This document shows positions 52,801 through 61,500 of a DNA stretch of 64,000 nt, in pieces. The number at the start of each line of letters is the position of its first letter. The stretch's first letter is position 1. The position numbers and the translations under genes are program-made. Source of the DNA: Bacillota bacterium (lineage in GTDB: Bacteria > Bacillota > Clostridia > Peptostreptococcales > Anaerovoracaceae); NCBI GenBank assembly GCA_017433375.1, contig JAFRHG010000019.1:1-64000 (forward strand), given 5' to 3'. Below the pieces are notes generated by a model that worked only from the letters and a program-made list of their open reading frames with translations, was not told the origin of the DNA and ran no database searches.

Positions 52801-55800
52801 ACCTTCAAGGACATCGACCGGATCCCGAGCAACCCCAACGTGACTCACGATCCCAACAACTACCAGCGGGGACAATACAGCCGCGCGATCCTGGAATACA
52901 GCCAGGGCTTTCTCAATTTCAAGAACTATCTCTTTGACGAAAACGGCAATCGGGCGCTGAGCGGAGGAGCGGGAACGGACATCGACTTTACCATAGAGGT
53001 CGCCGATTCCCTTCCCGGAACGTCGGTGCTGTTCTACATGGAGGATCTGGATATTCCTGCGTCCCAGGAATGGAATGAAGGGATCGATCCCCAGACCGGC
53101 AACCGGGACTGGTGCTACGACAATCTTCCCTTTGATCAGAACACCTACGGCCCCGGAAGCGAGGGCATGATCCTGGGATCCGGCAACGATCTGGACACCC
53201 TGAAGTTTGCCGATCACACGGGTCTGGAAGTCATCGGCGGCACCCAGATCGTGCCTACGGGATCCGATCCGACGACGGCCTGGTCCGCCTTCTGCGTCCG
53301 TGCCAGCGCTTCCGGCGCGGATTATACCTGGACGAGCGGCATCGCCTGCAACACCTATCTGCTCAAGCAGACGGAGCCACCGGAGTCTCCGGAGCCCGTA
53401 TACGTTATGCTGGAGGCCCTCAAGTCGGTCAACGATACGACGCCGTCCGGGACCTTTGCCAACGGGTTCTTCACCTTTGATTTCAAAAAGGCCAACGTGG
53501 CCGGCCATGATTACTACGATTATCTGGGCAGGGCTGTCGATGTCAGTTCCCTGACGAACGAGGCGGAAAACAAGCCTTCGAAGAATAACGTCCGCGACGT
53601 CGTCGTCTTCGATACGCTTCCCTACCTTCCCAACAGATCCGCAGAAAGACAGCTCTTCATCTACGAGATCAGCGAACAGCAGCGATCCTCGTCGACCGAT
53701 ATCATCAAGTATGACGATACGAAGTACTATATGCAGATCGTCGTTACCGATCCCGTGACGGATCTGGAACTGTTCAAAGGGACCCGCGCCGAGATCATTC
53801 TGGGCACCATGAAGCATGGTGAGACCGCGGTCAGCTGGGATACGGACAGGACCATCACCGTATGGGCCAACGACGCCCAGCTGGTAGGCGGGGAAACCGG
53901 CCCCCACGGGGAGCCCGTGTTCAGGGACGCCAACGGGACCCTGTTCTACAGAGATGTGAATACCGGGGAACTGAAACCCTACGGCAGCTCCCGGGAGCTG
54001 ACGCCGGCTGTCCGCGCTCAGGTGGACAAGCGGATTTACTTCAATAAAGAACAGACAGAAAAAACCGTAAAGGTGGATCACAACGGAGTCGAATACATCG
54101 AGGGAAGCGACGGGAAGTATTACGATCCGAGGAACCAGCAGCCCATGCTGGTAGCGAAAACAGGTGATATCGACCCGGCCAGGACGGACAGGGACAACGT
54201 GGTGGCGGAGAAGAAGACGGTCAGCGTTGAAGGTTCGGACTATGATGTCAGGAAGGACATTCACGGCGTCGAGTACTACGTCAAAGGCGGCAAGTATTAC
54301 CGTCCTGCTGATCATGCGGAGATCCAGGTGCAGGACGGCGTCTTCAATCCGGATCCTGCCGATGACGGCGACAAGTTCGTTTACCGGAACAAGACTCATG
54401 AATACAACGGACAGACCTACGATGTCTACCGGCATGCCAACGGCAGGGAGTACTTCGTTGTCGGCACGGGAGACGACCGGCAGTACCGTAATCCGGCAGA
54501 CGATTCCCTGCTGACGGTCAAGACCGATGGCGATGTGGACCCCGATGACAGCGATGCCAACGCAACGACCAACAAAACCGAATATAAGGAGCGAAAGGAA
54601 ACGGTCACCGGAAGCGGGAACACCATCAAAAAGGACAAAAACGGCGTCGATTACTTCAAGAATGCCGGCGGAGACGGCAAGTACTATACCCCGTACAACA
54701 CGCTCCTTGAGGTGAAGGCGGGAGTCTTCGAGCCCGATGATGACAGTGACAAGCCGGAATACCACACTTACGAGATCTGGGTAGACAGTGAAGGAAACGA
54801 GTTCTACAAGAACGAGCAGAAATACTTCGATATGTCCGGCAGGGAGGTTCAGCTCAGCGACGATACCCTGGACACCAGCGAGATCGTTTACACAGGAAAC
54901 TTCAGGAACGAGATCAAGACCTCGGAGATCACAGTCAAAAAAGAGGCAGAGACAGGCAGCAGCCGGACCGCGGGAACCTTCGTCTTCCGGGCGACCTTCG
55001 ACAACAGCTACAATCCGCTGACGGCGGGATATTCCTACGACCCGGCGGGAACGGCCGCTCCGATCCAGGTCAAAAAATCGCCCAATACCTGGGAATTCAT
55101 CCTGGAAGAGGGGCAGGAAGCGGTCTTCAAAAACGTTCCCTTCCAGACGACCTATTCCATCGAGGAATTGCCCGAGAGAGGGTATGAACTCTCCAAAATC
55201 GAGACCGGAGAAAGCGGGACCCAGGGAGAGATCAGGGATGTAACGATCACCAAGCAGGTGACAGATGACAATTACCGCGGCGAGTATGATCACACCTTCA
55301 CCAACCGGATGACCCAGCTGATCGTGGACAAGAACGTGACGAACGTACCCGAGGGTGTGGACATCTCCGGCAAGGAGTTCAGCTTTACCGCGGAGGTGAC
55401 AAAAGACGGGCTCCAGCCGGGACAGGTCATCAGCTTCGGCTGTCTGCAGGAGGATGAGAGTCAGGAATTCGAAACCGCAAAAGCCGGAGACGACGGCAAG
55501 GCCACGGGCAGCATCCGGTTCACCCTGAAGGACAAGGAAGACATCGCGCTGGTGGTGCCCAGGGGCGCCGACGTGAAAGTGAAAGAGAACACGGAGAGTT
55601 TCATCACCTTTGTCCGTCTCAATGACGGCGACGAAGAAGAGGGCAGCGAACTGGAGGCTAAGAACGTCCAGAATCAGGACGACGGCTTCACCACCATGCA
55701 CTTCATCAACAAATATGTTCTGCCGGTGGATTACGATAAGATCAAAGTGGAGAAGGTGATCAGCAATCATCACTTCATGACGGGCTACAAGTTCGAAATG

Positions 55801-58212
55801 GCTCTCATTCCCTCCGAGCAGGAGCATACGCCCATGCCGGCAGATACGGAGACCGTTGCGGGAGACGGCGTCTACGCCCCGGCTGTGGTCACGGCGGATC
55901 CGGACAGAGAGACGGATGACCATCTGGGGTACTGGCGGTTGTTCGATCCCATCACCTTTACCAACGAGGACATGGTGGAAAAGAAGACCGTCTACGTCTA
56001 TGGCGGCCATGAATACCCCACCAGATCCGAAGCGGAGGAAGCCGCCCGGTCTGCGGGAGGATCGCCGGACGACGTTACGGAAAAAGAAAAATGGGAACAG
56101 GTGACCGAGAAGACATTCACCTATATTATCCGGGAACTGACCCCCAATGAGAGCAGCATCGGCTATAACGTCCCCGGCCTGACCTATTCCGACGAGCGTT
56201 ACCAGGCGGACGTGAAGGTCGTGCTCAACAAGACGGAATCAAAGCTGGAACTGGAAGTCGAGAGCACGACCATCTACCGGATGAACTACGACGAATACAG
56301 CAAAAAGTGGGTCGCCGATAAGACAACGCCACTTACTGCGGCCAGATTCACCAACTTCTACGATCCCAATACCAGCGTGTACCGGATGGCCGCGGATAAA
56401 GTGTTCACCACCACCGATGACACGAAGGAACTCGGGGACGGGGATTACACCTTCGTGATGAAGGTGATCGGCGAGAACGCGGCGAAAGCGCCCATGCCCA
56501 AGAATACCCAGGGAACCGGCGCGGACCGCTGCCTTGAGGTCGTCAATGACCTTCACATGGTTCGCTTCCTGAACCACAGCGATCCTGACGACGGCCTGAG
56601 GTTCGATCACGATTCCCTCAACGAGGCCGGATTCGATGATGACGCCCTGAGAGAAGGGGTAGCCTTTGAATACGAACTCTATGAGAAGATTCCCCAGGGA
56701 GCTGCGAACAACAATGACGGGACCTGGTCCCTGGCGGACAGCGACGGCAACGTGACCGTGTACGACGGGATCCACCATACGAGGAAGCTGGAAGTGAAAC
56801 TGATCGAGAATCCGGAATATGACTCGGGCGATCCCTCTTCCGGCCCGGAGGAGATCATCTCGGTCATCGCCCATAAGGATGACAATGCAGACGATTTCTA
56901 TATCGACAAAAATGGCGAGGAGAAACCGGTGAGCGAACTGCCCGGCTATGACGCCGCGCAGCACCACACCAAGGGCGGCGCGCCGATCTTCCATAACTAC
57001 TACTTCCACCAGGTCATGGGTGAACTGATCATCAAAAAGTCCTGGAAGGACGAAAACGATATGGACGAGATCCGGCCCGACTCCGTCAGGGTGAAGATCA
57101 CCAGCGACGAGGACGATCCTCTGGAAAAGACGGAAACGATCACAAGAGACGCCCAGGGACATATGCAGATCAAGGTCACCGGCCTGCCGATCTATTCGGA
57201 CAAGTTTGACCGGACGACCCGAAGCATGAAGAGAATCAAGTACACCGTGCAGGAGATCGAGGAGGGCGTCATCGACGGAACCGCCGAAGGATACGTCATC
57301 AGCTACGATACCACTATGCCTGTAGAACTGGAGGAGCCGGGCAGCCCGTCCTACAAGGCGCTGGAGATCACGGTGATCAATACCCATACGCCCGTCCCCG
57401 GCGCCGTGGATGGCGACGAGACCTACGGCCTGGTGAACCAGCCCCAGAGGGGCACGCCGGATTATGAGGTCAATCCGCGCAATCCGATGAAAGCCAAGCA
57501 TCTGGTCATCCCCGAGGGGGCGACTCAGGATGATGACGGCTGGGTGATCATTCCGGGAGAAGGGAAGTACTTCCTCAACCACGATGATGAGCGGACCGTC
57601 ACATTCATTCCCGAAAAGGACTACTGGGGCGACCCGACACCCATCGAGGTGTTCTGTGAGGACAAGCTGGGCAACACGTCCAAGGCGACCTACACGCCTC
57701 ACGTGAAGAAGCCCAGAGTCGAGGAGGAAACCATCACCAGAACCATCCACTTCACCTACGACACGAAGGACGGGAGAAAGGTAGTCGAGGACGTGGTGCA
57801 GAAGGTGACCATCTCCCGTACGGAGACCAAGATCGATCCGAAGACTGGAAAGAGCCTGGAGTGGTCCGACTGGACCTCCGCGACCTTCCCGTCCATACCC
57901 AACCCGGACGACGCGGCCGAGCCCGGTTACACGACCAGCGACAGCGTTCCGTCACTTACCGTCAACAAACCCGGCAAGGTGGACGATGTATACGTGGTCT
58001 ACACGAAGCAGCCTGAACCGACGCCCCCCAATAAGGACGACAAGCACGGGAAGGGCAGCCATGGAAAAAGCGGTAACGGAAAGAGCAGCAGCGTATCCGG
58101 CAGCACCGGAGATAGGGCCATGCCGATGATTTTCGCCGGCCTCATGACCCTGGCGGCTATCGCCCTGGTCACCCTCCTGCTCCGGAGGCGCAGGGAGCAG
58201 CCCAGGGAGTAG
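49828..58212 (+). CDS. Giant modular surface adhesin (2794 residues)
   Basis: The start is GTG 49828 after AGGAGA; ATG 49846 is an alternative. The signal peptide ends near residue 42. Residues about 400-775 are BspA-type leucine-rich repeats (MFKGCTSLKTLDISNMDNS). About 1360-1690 holds roughly five diverged 60-residue repeats with NGVEY..GKYY..P cores. Then come several pilin/Cna-type beta domains likely to form isopeptide bonds (EITVKKEAETGSSRTAGTFV; LIIKKSWKDENDMDEI), a CshA-like fibril repeat (RTVTFIPEKDYWGDPTPIEV) and a mucin-binding-like domain near 2635. It ends in GSTGDRAMPMIF, a membrane segment and RRRREQPRE: a TGD-type anchor, not LPXTG. Adhesion is inferred from these modules. No sortase gene is visible. 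Confidence 0.87.
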   Translation: MRVVNKMRSRRTTFAQVRPGTVFGVVLLALIMVLSMAGMSFATGEEPTVPAAGGEQTETTEPAGSGESGAPGDQASDPEVKEDGVQPEESRDEGPALSPQTITAKSGGCTITVRGELPEDAQLQVAEIGRDDQAYDSYARDAAAKVFEKDGTVEAETLPYARFFDITILSGDGQSVFQPADDMEMTIDTGDKALRTKDVDFAAFHFTEEGGAELLGSDIEKNKMKLVTDSFSVYGVVYYYTVDFYYTPEGKGDGGEDAGAETAEYHMNGGSEMMMSELFDKLGIERSTGNITQVDFTDESLVTFTEEEGDWRIRSLKPFTTGEVLTITFSDGSTVVIGVEDAVSGNFGTNLTWEIGDDGVLIIKPVGESGTLPNSSGLGDGATDEAIAAVFPWHTYKDDDDTPKITKVVIQGKVLNNSNNQLRSMFTRMKDLAEADLTGLDATNVGAFNDVFKDCTALKEVILPDSFSPRDMYRAFRNCSSLTTIQFGTEEKPYDPQIASSRSGYSGAFLTSNMTACFIGCTSLTTLKAPGADLSAYDNSWTNRFDNFVTQFNSANDKDKIIEMPNAQISPYLTARIFQKSTIAEVYLQGATIRRNYLYNMFHDNGNAPALKKVDMTGTRFIPEKDGDRPNAYGLFSDLAALEEVILTNADFGPAQNFNQMFQDSTALKKVLMNSKDDSGTPEEERLNIDEAVKMFQMFKGCTGLEELDLSGFGKMDHIVSVQDMFKGCTSLKTLDISNMDNSRIKPACAQHPASNEDEGAAAQNVNWNRLLALETCTGLKTIIAKNSKVWLVGKNSDGMPGEESYSAAYEEDIYYLTRRVITYTSDDDTGNKVETIDSKRDWIDLIKDHSGQSTGSASIPDANENINYKDGHLNTNGAGFLAPGVYEIGTAAWEEPSIELEKTYYRISNIDSSDPSVVVSDSQNRITNNGNVINTKVYTTAQWDSIAEVSGNDRILKNADGSPLITLTYPDAAEDINGVKHDVTVKINAVTFKDIDRIPSNPNVTHDPNNYQRGQYSRAILEYSQGFLNFKNYLFDENGNRALSGGAGTDIDFTIEVADSLPGTSVLFYMEDLDIPASQEWNEGIDPQTGNRDWCYDNLPFDQNTYGPGSEGMILGSGNDLDTLKFADHTGLEVIGGTQIVPTGSDPTTAWSAFCVRASASGADYTWTSGIACNTYLLKQTEPPESPEPVYVMLEALKSVNDTTPSGTFANGFFTFDFKKANVAGHDYYDYLGRAVDVSSLTNEAENKPSKNNVRDVVVFDTLPYLPNRSAERQLFIYEISEQQRSSSTDIIKYDDTKYYMQIVVTDPVTDLELFKGTRAEIILGTMKHGETAVSWDTDRTITVWANDAQLVGGETGPHGEPVFRDANGTLFYRDVNTGELKPYGSSRELTPAVRAQVDKRIYFNKEQTEKTVKVDHNGVEYIEGSDGKYYDPRNQQPMLVAKTGDIDPARTDRDNVVAEKKTVSVEGSDYDVRKDIHGVEYYVKGGKYYRPADHAEIQVQDGVFNPDPADDGDKFVYRNKTHEYNGQTYDVYRHANGREYFVVGTGDDRQYRNPADDSLLTVKTDGDVDPDDSDANATTNKTEYKERKETVTGSGNTIKKDKNGVDYFKNAGGDGKYYTPYNTLLEVKAGVFEPDDDSDKPEYHTYEIWVDSEGNEFYKNEQKYFDMSGREVQLSDDTLDTSEIVYTGNFRNEIKTSEITVKKEAETGSSRTAGTFVFRATFDNSYNPLTAGYSYDPAGTAAPIQVKKSPNTWEFILEEGQEAVFKNVPFQTTYSIEELPERGYELSKIETGESGTQGEIRDVTITKQVTDDNYRGEYDHTFTNRMTQLIVDKNVTNVPEGVDISGKEFSFTAEVTKDGLQPGQVISFGCLQEDESQEFETAKAGDDGKATGSIRFTLKDKEDIALVVPRGADVKVKENTESFITFVRLNDGDEEEGSELEAKNVQNQDDGFTTMHFINKYVLPVDYDKIKVEKVISNHHFMTGYKFEMALIPSEQEHTPMPADTETVAGDGVYAPAVVTADPDRETDDHLGYWRLFDPITFTNEDMVEKKTVYVYGGHEYPTRSEAEEAARSAGGSPDDVTEKEKWEQVTEKTFTYIIRELTPNESSIGYNVPGLTYSDERYQADVKVVLNKTESKLELEVESTTIYRMNYDEYSKKWVADKTTPLTAARFTNFYDPNTSVYRMAADKVFTTTDDTKELGDGDYTFVMKVIGENAAKAPMPKNTQGTGADRCLEVVNDLHMVRFLNHSDPDDGLRFDHDSLNEAGFDDDALREGVAFEYELYEKIPQGAANNNDGTWSLADSDGNVTVYDGIHHTRKLEVKLIENPEYDSGDPSSGPEEIISVIAHKDDNADDFYIDKNGEEKPVSELPGYDAAQHHTKGGAPIFHNYYFHQVMGELIIKKSWKDENDMDEIRPDSVRVKITSDEDDPLEKTETITRDAQGHMQIKVTGLPIYSDKFDRTTRSMKRIKYTVQEIEEGVIDGTAEGYVISYDTTMPVELEEPGSPSYKALEITVINTHTPVPGAVDGDETYGLVNQPQRGTPDYEVNPRNPMKAKHLVIPEGATQDDDGWVIIPGEGKYFLNHDDERTVTFIPEKDYWGDPTPIEVFCEDKLGNTSKATYTPHVKKPRVEEETITRTIHFTYDTKDGRKVVEDVVQKVTISRTETKIDPKTGKSLEWSDWTSATFPSIPNPDDAAEPGYTTSDSVPSLTVNKPGKVDDVYVVYTKQPEPTPPNKDDKHGKGSHGKSGNGKSSSVSGSTGDRAMPMIFAGLMTLAAIALVTLLLRRRREQPRE

Positions 58213-58267
58213 CCCCCGGCAACGGCAGCCGCCCTCCCGCCCCCGGGAGCGCAATGAAGGTCAGCAA

Positions 58268-58305
58268 ATGGCCTGATGCTTCGGAATAGATGCATCAGGC
58301 CATTA
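58268..58305 (+). terminator. Terminator of the first adhesin gene
   Basis: GGCCTGATGC (58270-58279) and GCATCAGGCC (58292-58301) form a perfect 10-bp stem, extended by AT pairs, followed by ATTATTTCT. Confidence 0.7.
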
Positions 58306-58583
58306 TTTCTGCGGGGCGGACAGTAGTACCATTTTTTTCTTGAAATACCATATAATGTGGTATTTCTTTCGTTTTTCACGCCTGATCGGAAAAATACACA
58401 AATAGACTCAAAAAGAGTGGGAATCTTTACCGAATCCGTCTTGTATTTCACCATCAAAAGAAGTAGTATATATATGTATATTTTTACCCAGCGCAAAAGG
58501 CACCGATCCGATGCCATGTTTTGCGCTAGGTCGTTATTGATGTTCGCACGGAATCATTCCATTACTACTGAGGGTCTACGACT
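58306..58583 (+). promoter_or_regulatory. AT-rich leader of the second adhesin gene with two inverted repeats
   Basis: This 278-base stretch carries no gene. GAAATACCA-TATAATG-TGGTATTTC (58342-58366) is a perfect 9-bp inverted repeat with a -10-like box in its loop. A second promoter, TTGTAT (58441-58446) with TAGTAT (58464-58469) at 17 bases, would start transcription near 58476. AGCGCAAAA (58490-58498) and TTTTGCGCT (58519-58527) then form a 5' hairpin with an inner GGCA/TGCC pair. I do not recognise a known riboswitch. GAGGG near 58570 serves ATG 58584. Confidence 0.55.
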
Positions 58584-61500
58584 ATGGCGAAGAGCGACAG
58601 GAATCACAGACAGGCAAAGGCAATTCTTCCCGGGATCACCATCCGGACAAAGGCAACCGCGCCGGGGGCCGGAAAGATCCCTGCTGACCTACAAGTGAAT
58701 ACGGGCAGCACCCAGCCGAAGAGACACACGCTCCTCGCCGTTCTTCTTGCGGTCATTTTGGCGTTGACGGGAATGACCGTGGCGGTCTTCGCCACCGACG
58801 CCACCCACGATACCGCGGGGAATGCGGTGCCCGGCGTATCCCAGGGAAGCGATAAATACGAATTCCTCTCTCCCGCATCCAACGGGACCATCGACCTGGA
58901 CCTGAATGTCCTGGGCGACCGCAGCGTCATGACCCAGGCCGCCATGAAGCCGGTGCTGACGGAAGAAGCGACAAACATGGGACTGGTGGTTACCCAGGTC
59001 GCCGAGGGCGGGCAGAATGTGTGGTACGTGGGCGTCGACGGCAATGTGGCCGAACTGAAGCATGACGTGACCAACTACTTCAACGGCGATCTCTTCTCCT
59101 ACACCTACAAGAACGCGGCGACCCTGCCCAACGGGGACAAGGCCAACGTGAAGATCGCCTTCTCCGACATGGAACTGGAGCTGTGGGACAGCAACCATGT
59201 CAGCGGTGGGGATAAGTTACTGGATGACTACAAGTTCAAGAACAACATCGCCCTCATCGCCAGCGGGACGAAGCTGTGGGCCTATGCGACAAATGCTTAT
59301 ACCAATGACAATCTTACCCGTTACGGGTTCAGGATCAAGATCAAGACCCAGATCGTGGACGACCAGGGGAATCCCATCCAGACGGTCACCATCGACGGCA
59401 AGCAGGTGCCGGCCACCTTCTACTACCCCATGGTGGACATCGATGTGATCCGGAACAGCAACTCCTGGGATTACCTCCACAATTCCACCACCATCAGAGT
59501 GAACGACGCCTATCGGTCGACGGGCATCAACCGGTCCTTCTCCGAGATGTACCGGATCGAGACCGCCGACAGCGGCCTGCGCCGGGACGCCAACGGAAAC
59601 TTCGTCTACGTCCCCGGACCGAAGGATGTCCTCGTCATTAAAGACACAAATGCAACCATTCGCCCGGATAAGACGGAGAACTACGCCCTGTCCACGAAGC
59701 AGGACTCCAACGGAGGCATCCGCTTCTACCACGGAGAAACGGATAATCAAGGAGGGTCGTACCGGCCCGGCAGATACGGCTCGAACGATGTAGACCCGGG
59801 CACCTACCGGACCGGCTTTGTGTCCGCCGTGGACAACAGCAAGGGCCTGGCCCTGTCCTGCTGGATGTCCGGCGGACACGATCAGCCCATGCAGTCCTAC
59901 GTCTGCGCGGCGGGCAATTCCCCCATCGTCTGGCATAAGATCAAGTCCTCCTCGACCCTGGGCGGGACCATCCAGACCACGGAGTTCGGCAACAGCCACG
60001 AGAACCTGAAGAACTCCGGCGACGTGCTCCAGCCCGGCACCTACCTGATCCCCGAGCACAGAAAAAAGACCGTCTACACCATGACCCCGGAGAAGGGGTA
60101 CGAGCTGAGTGACTTCACCATCAGCTACAAGGATGAGCAGGGCACAGTGCACAAGACGGCCCTGACCTCCGATCAGATCGCCAGGCTGAAGGAGGAGGGC
60201 AAACTGGTGCTCTCCGATGCCCTCTACGCCAGCACCGCCGTGGAGGACAACAACGGAGGAGACCACGCCGGCATACCAGGCTACACCTACACCTACACCT
60301 ATGCGCCAAAGGACGGCACCATCTACTACGATACGGAGACGGGCATCGACACCTTTGACTTCTACGACAACAGCTACGACCATGAGATCCACGTGGGCTG
60401 GACCCAGATCCCCGAGGCGGTCAACGCCACCAAGCATTGGAACGACAACAACAGCATCCAGACCCGCCGGGATGTCCTGCTCCACATCGACGTCAAGTCG
60501 GAATCCATGTCCGGCGGCATGACCGTTACCCGGACCATGAAGGACGTCCTTCCCGCCCAGCTCATTCCCGCCGGCGCCTCCGGCAGCGATCTGATCAAGT
60601 CCTGGGGCAAGGTGAATCCCTATACCGCCGCGGACGGAACGCCCATTGAGCGGGTCGAGAATCTGCCTACGGAGGACGAGCTGGGGAACAGCCTCCTCTG
60701 GATGTCCCGGTACACCCAGAACGGCCTGCGCTACATCGCCACCTCCACCTATACGGAGACGGCAGCGTACAAGAACACCACCACCGGAGAACTCCTGGCC
60801 TATCTGCCCGAATACAGCATCCTGGACGGCGTCACCCGTGTGTCCTATAAATGGAGCGGGAACACGGTGACGGCCTACACGGATCCGGAGGACGACACCA
60901 CGGCGGTTCCCGGAATGGTTTACGAGTACAAGGCTTCAGGAGTCTACCGCCATTCCGACGGAAACATGACGGAAACCCTTCCCACGAAAACGAAGCCGGG
61001 AACGGGCGGCGTGCCGGCGGACGATCTGAAGGATGAGGTGACCGGCAAAGTCCACACCTTCACCACGAAGACCGAGCACGTGGTCAACGTGCTTCCCCGC
61101 TACGACGAGGACGGCGGCGAGATCCAGTACATTATCCGGGAGACCCTGGACGACGGCTCCGATGTTTACACCGATGATCCCTCCAGGGGCCTGGAAGGGT
61201 ACACCACCGAGGTCACCCAGAACGCCTATACCTACACGTCCCTGAGCATCGGCGGCAGGGCCCTGAGCGCGGAGACCCAGAACTACGATGTGGACAATAC
61301 CCTGAAGGTCGTTAACGAACCGGATAATACAGAGCTTCAGGTCACCAAGAAATGGAGTGACGACGGGGATACTTCCGTCGCCAACAAGAATCACACCCCG
61401 GCCCAGGTGGCCAGGGATCTTCACCTGTACAGAAACGGCGAGGACATCACCAGCGAGGTTCTGGAAAGTTACGACCTGGCTGCCGGAACCTACGTGTCGA

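Noticed and set aside
52552..56010. A 1152-residue open frame antisense to the first adhesin, and similar long antisense frames at 11074-12975 and 60936-63389
   Set aside because: They run opposite to genes with clear domains and signal peptides, have no ribosome sites and read as low-complexity Val/Gly/His/Asp-rich translations. They arise from the GC-rich codon pattern of the real strand.
58306..58583. c-di-GMP riboswitch before the second adhesin
   Set aside because: Attractive because two cyclases are present, but the GEMM core with its GNRA-type loop and receptor could not be found in this leader.
60281..60303. TACACC hexamer repeat as a phase-variable tract
   Set aside because: The unit is a multiple of three and encodes a short Tyr-Thr run, so copy changes would not switch the frame.
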